From contig CM030708.1 of the NCBI GenBank assembly GCA_017979445.1, positions 32,678,721-32,742,720 on the forward strand: 64,000 nucleotides of DNA, in the 5' to 3' direction. This stretch comes from Akebia trifoliata (taxonomy: Eukaryota; Streptophyta; Magnoliopsida; Ranunculales; Lardizabalaceae). The notes beneath the pieces are model-generated. The model was not told the DNA's origin. It saw only the letters and a list, made by a program, of their open reading frames with translations, and ran no database searches. Below, one piece after another: positions 61,641 to 64,000 of the stretch. A program made the position numbers and the translations under genes. Position 1 is the stretch's first letter. Each line of letters starts with the position of its first letter.

Positions 61641-62702
61641 GAGTTGTTAAGGTTTTGACACACCACCATGTTTAGTAGTTGACTTCTTTTTGTCCCGAAT
61701 ATTGTCATCTCCCAAATCATCCTTTTTGTGGTTTGAGCATGAGAAATAGTAGTAGCTCCAATACCATTTGATACTAAACTTGGCCAATACATCAAAAGCC
61801 ACAAAGAGTTGATAGTGTGGAAACTCAAGCTCTTATGTATTTGGGATCGGAACCATCTTCATCCGTTGGTTTATTTAACAAAGTCATCTATAGTGAGAGA
61901 AAAAAAAATATTGATTTTCCTTCCATTGATTAAGAAGACTGAACAGTAGGGAGGGGGGATTATGTGAAGAGTAAGTGGCAACCTTGTTACCAAAAACGAA
62001 TGTTTTAGGCCAAGGGTTTGGAAAAAAAAAAATCAATGGTTTTGTAATGGGTACTTTGATCATTTTATGCTAGTCTCTCAAACAAGATCAAGGTCAAGGG
62101 TATGTCATGAGTTTGAAAATACAGTGGGTGTCTCAGATATTCACCAAAACTTGGAAGGGTACGTCTAAATTACCCAAAAAACAATTGGAGTGGGGGGCAT
62201 ACATTTCGATGAATTTCTCCAAGGGTGTCTCATTGGCTAAAGTTAGCATGACTCCCATTTTTAACCTTTTCGAGGGATATGGGAGAGACGCAGAGCAGCA
62301 GAGAGCAAAGTCGATACCTAGTGATCTGAAAGCTCAGATATAGACTTGATTGACTGACTTCGACCGTTGGATCTGTTTGACCCATGAAAATCCAATGATT
62401 TGAAATAAACGCTAACGGTCAAATAGTTGGTTTAACGGGCCAGCTCATGAGAAGATTCTGGTTTAGTTTCATTTTCGGGATGGCCTGCTCATATTTTACT
62501 GTACCCAGCCCAGGCCCGGGTGTTCTATAGTTGGACATTAAATCATCCACATCATTAAGAAGTAATTTATTTTTATTTTTAAATTACAAAATCACCTCTT
62601 AATGACATAATTGGCTGGGCTTGGTCAAAATTCCGTATATATTGACATTTATTTGACATTCGATATTTTCTAAACTTTTGAGAACTGTTTTGTTTTGGAA
62701 AA

Positions 62703-62864
62703 TGCTGGAATGACAAAATCGGAGGCACAAAAGTGACCAAAAATAAATAAATAAAGATGTGGGGCACATAACCGTAGATGCTTCTTACTCGTATCTCGCA
62801 AAAAAGCATCTCCAGTAATGTGTGCGACACCACATCATTTTTGTCACCTTTGTGTCACCCAGCA
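62703..62864. mobile_element. Hairpin-core MITE, copy 14
   Basis: The ends TGCTGGAATGACAAAATC and GTGTCACCCAGCA are inverted. The core AACCGTAGATGCTTCTTACT, TCGTATCTCGC, AAAAAAGCATCTCCAG is well preserved, with GACACCACATCATTTTTGTC on the right arm as in copy 11. Confidence 0.85.
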
Positions 62865-63697
62865 CATCTCGTTTTGTTTTTTTTTTTAAATATAAAAGCT
62901 TTTTTAACATCGTTTGTTGTTTTTTTTTTATATGATCTAAGAGTCTACTTGCTGAGAAAAAAAATAAAGAGCGCAAGACAACCCACGATGATAAGCATGG
63001 TTTCAGTAAATGTGGGGTACTTAAGTCCTGAAATAATAAAAACATCTCTCATAAAAATAATAAATATTTTAATGACGTTTACAACTTTAATAATAAATAC
63101 TCATCTCAACTTTTAGGGACCACGCAGGGAATCAATTTTCAAAGAGAGATGATTTCCTTGGCCATGGAAAATCAAACTGTGTTGCAAAATAAATTACACC
63201 AATTGATTGCACCGATAAAATGTCAAAAACAGTTGGTTCTTATATCTATATTTACCATTTAAAGGTCTCGTTTATGGAAATCTAACAAAGATTTAAACAA
63301 ACAACTGGTTTTGTTTACAGTAACCAAACCAATTTTCAAATTCTGGTCAGATAGTGTGTTTCGTCTGATTTTTAAAACACTTAAAAGGCTGTTTTTATGA
63401 CCATTATAACACTTAAAATTAGTAAAACAAGTTTTTAAAATACAATAAGAGAATTTTAAGCAGAAAAGGAAGAAAATAAATAAAAGAAAAATGTTGTAGA
63501 TGTGAATTTAAAGAAGGGACAACCTACTGATCTACGAAAATTGTGAAAGCTCCTTGTACAGCTTCCCTTCCAAGAACAACTAACAAGATAGATTGAGAGG
63601 TAGAGATCCAAAAATCAATGAACCTCAAATGCAAACAACCAGTTTCAAGTAGTTGATGTGATGCAATCAACCTGCCAAATAATGGTAATTCCTTTAT

Positions 63698-63771
63698 TTA
63701 GCTGGAGTTGTTCTTCCTTGCGGCATACACACGATAAGCTGCCAGTCCCACAATTGCGACTGCTGCACCAA
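63698..63771 (-). CDS. Last exon of an unidentified gene with C-terminal membrane segment
   Basis: The exon starts after an AG acceptor (CAAAAACAG) in phase 2 and encodes 23 residues plus a stop: GAAVAIVGLAAYRVY, then AARKNNSS. A hydrophobic stretch followed by a short basic tail suggests a tail-anchored or C-terminally anchored membrane protein. AATAAA overlaps the stop codon on the minus strand. The rest of the gene lies to the right; from 63772 on I see intron-like AT-rich DNA. The protein family was not recognised. Confidence 0.6.
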
Positions 63772-64000
63772 CTGTTTTTGGGAAATAGAAACTCAGTTGA
63801 GAAAATAGAAATTAAACCAAAAGAAAAACTAGAAAGAATGAATACTAATTCATGCGTTGTATAGCTTCAACAGGCATGCTTCAATTGTAATTCAAATTGG
63901 GAGAATCAAATTGGTAATTTAATAGAAACAAAAATCTCATTACAATGATGATACAAAGAACACTCTTAAAAGGTCACAAAATGTGGAAATGGTGATCCAA

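Larger units (their letters stand above)
61020..63690. other. Intergenic, with a retrotransposon fragment and a MITE
   Basis: Between the kinase leader and the terminal exon at 63698 no gene is seen. It holds the broken gypsy fragment at 61465-61640, a sequence near 61745-61830 resembling retroelement flanks (AATACCATTTGATACTAAAC), a copy of a dispersed motif near 62092-62150, and the MITE at 62703. The last 150 bases before 63698 are probably 3' UTR of the next gene. Confidence 0.6.

Overview
This window is nuclear DNA of a flowering plant, most likely a dicot. It has AT-rich intergenic DNA, GT-AG spliced genes with long introns, and many miniature transposons, SINEs and a solo LTR. All recognised genes belong to plant families. 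I cannot name the species. Six genes can be identified with confidence, and a seventh is only a terminal exon at the right edge.

Layout, left to right. A cyclin T gene on the minus strand (CDS exons 1410-6780, 5' UTR exon near 7453-7545) runs off the left edge, so its last exons are missing. About 7.5 kb of repeat-rich DNA follows. Next is an intronless BKI1/MAKR-type gene on the plus strand (15102-16007), 8 kb of repeats, an intronless DUF1645 gene (24431-25117, plus), a two-exon GUX-type GT8 glucuronosyltransferase (26769-29086, plus), 8 kb of repeats, and an intronless FANTASTIC FOUR gene (37275-38129, plus). About 16 kb of repeat-dominated DNA separates this from a complete 16-exon NPK1/ANP MAP kinase kinase kinase on the minus strand (54569-60890). 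At the right edge, the last exon of another minus-strand gene (63698-63771) encodes a C-terminal membrane segment. The genes do not form a pathway cluster. They cover transcription elongation (cyclin T), brassinosteroid receptor control (BKI1), xylan decoration (GUX), shoot meristem regulation (FAF) and cytokinesis or stress signalling (NPK1/ANP).

The most unusual content lies between the genes. At least fourteen elements share one central hairpin (core GTAGATGCTTTTTACTCG paired with AAAAAGCATCTATG) but carry different outer arms. Four elements of a second family each hold two roughly 90-nt hairpins, and one of these has clear 9-bp target duplications. Other items are a 529-bp hAT-type element with 8-bp target duplications, a 518-bp solo LTR with a perfect 5-bp duplication, tRNA-derived SINEs of at least three families (two with clear target duplications), a broken Ty3/gypsy RNase H fragment, a five-unit tandem repeat of about 150 bp inside intron 2 of the kinase gene, and about 600 bp of extremely G-poor DNA. 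No CRISPR array, prokaryotic operon or convincing non-coding RNA gene was seen.
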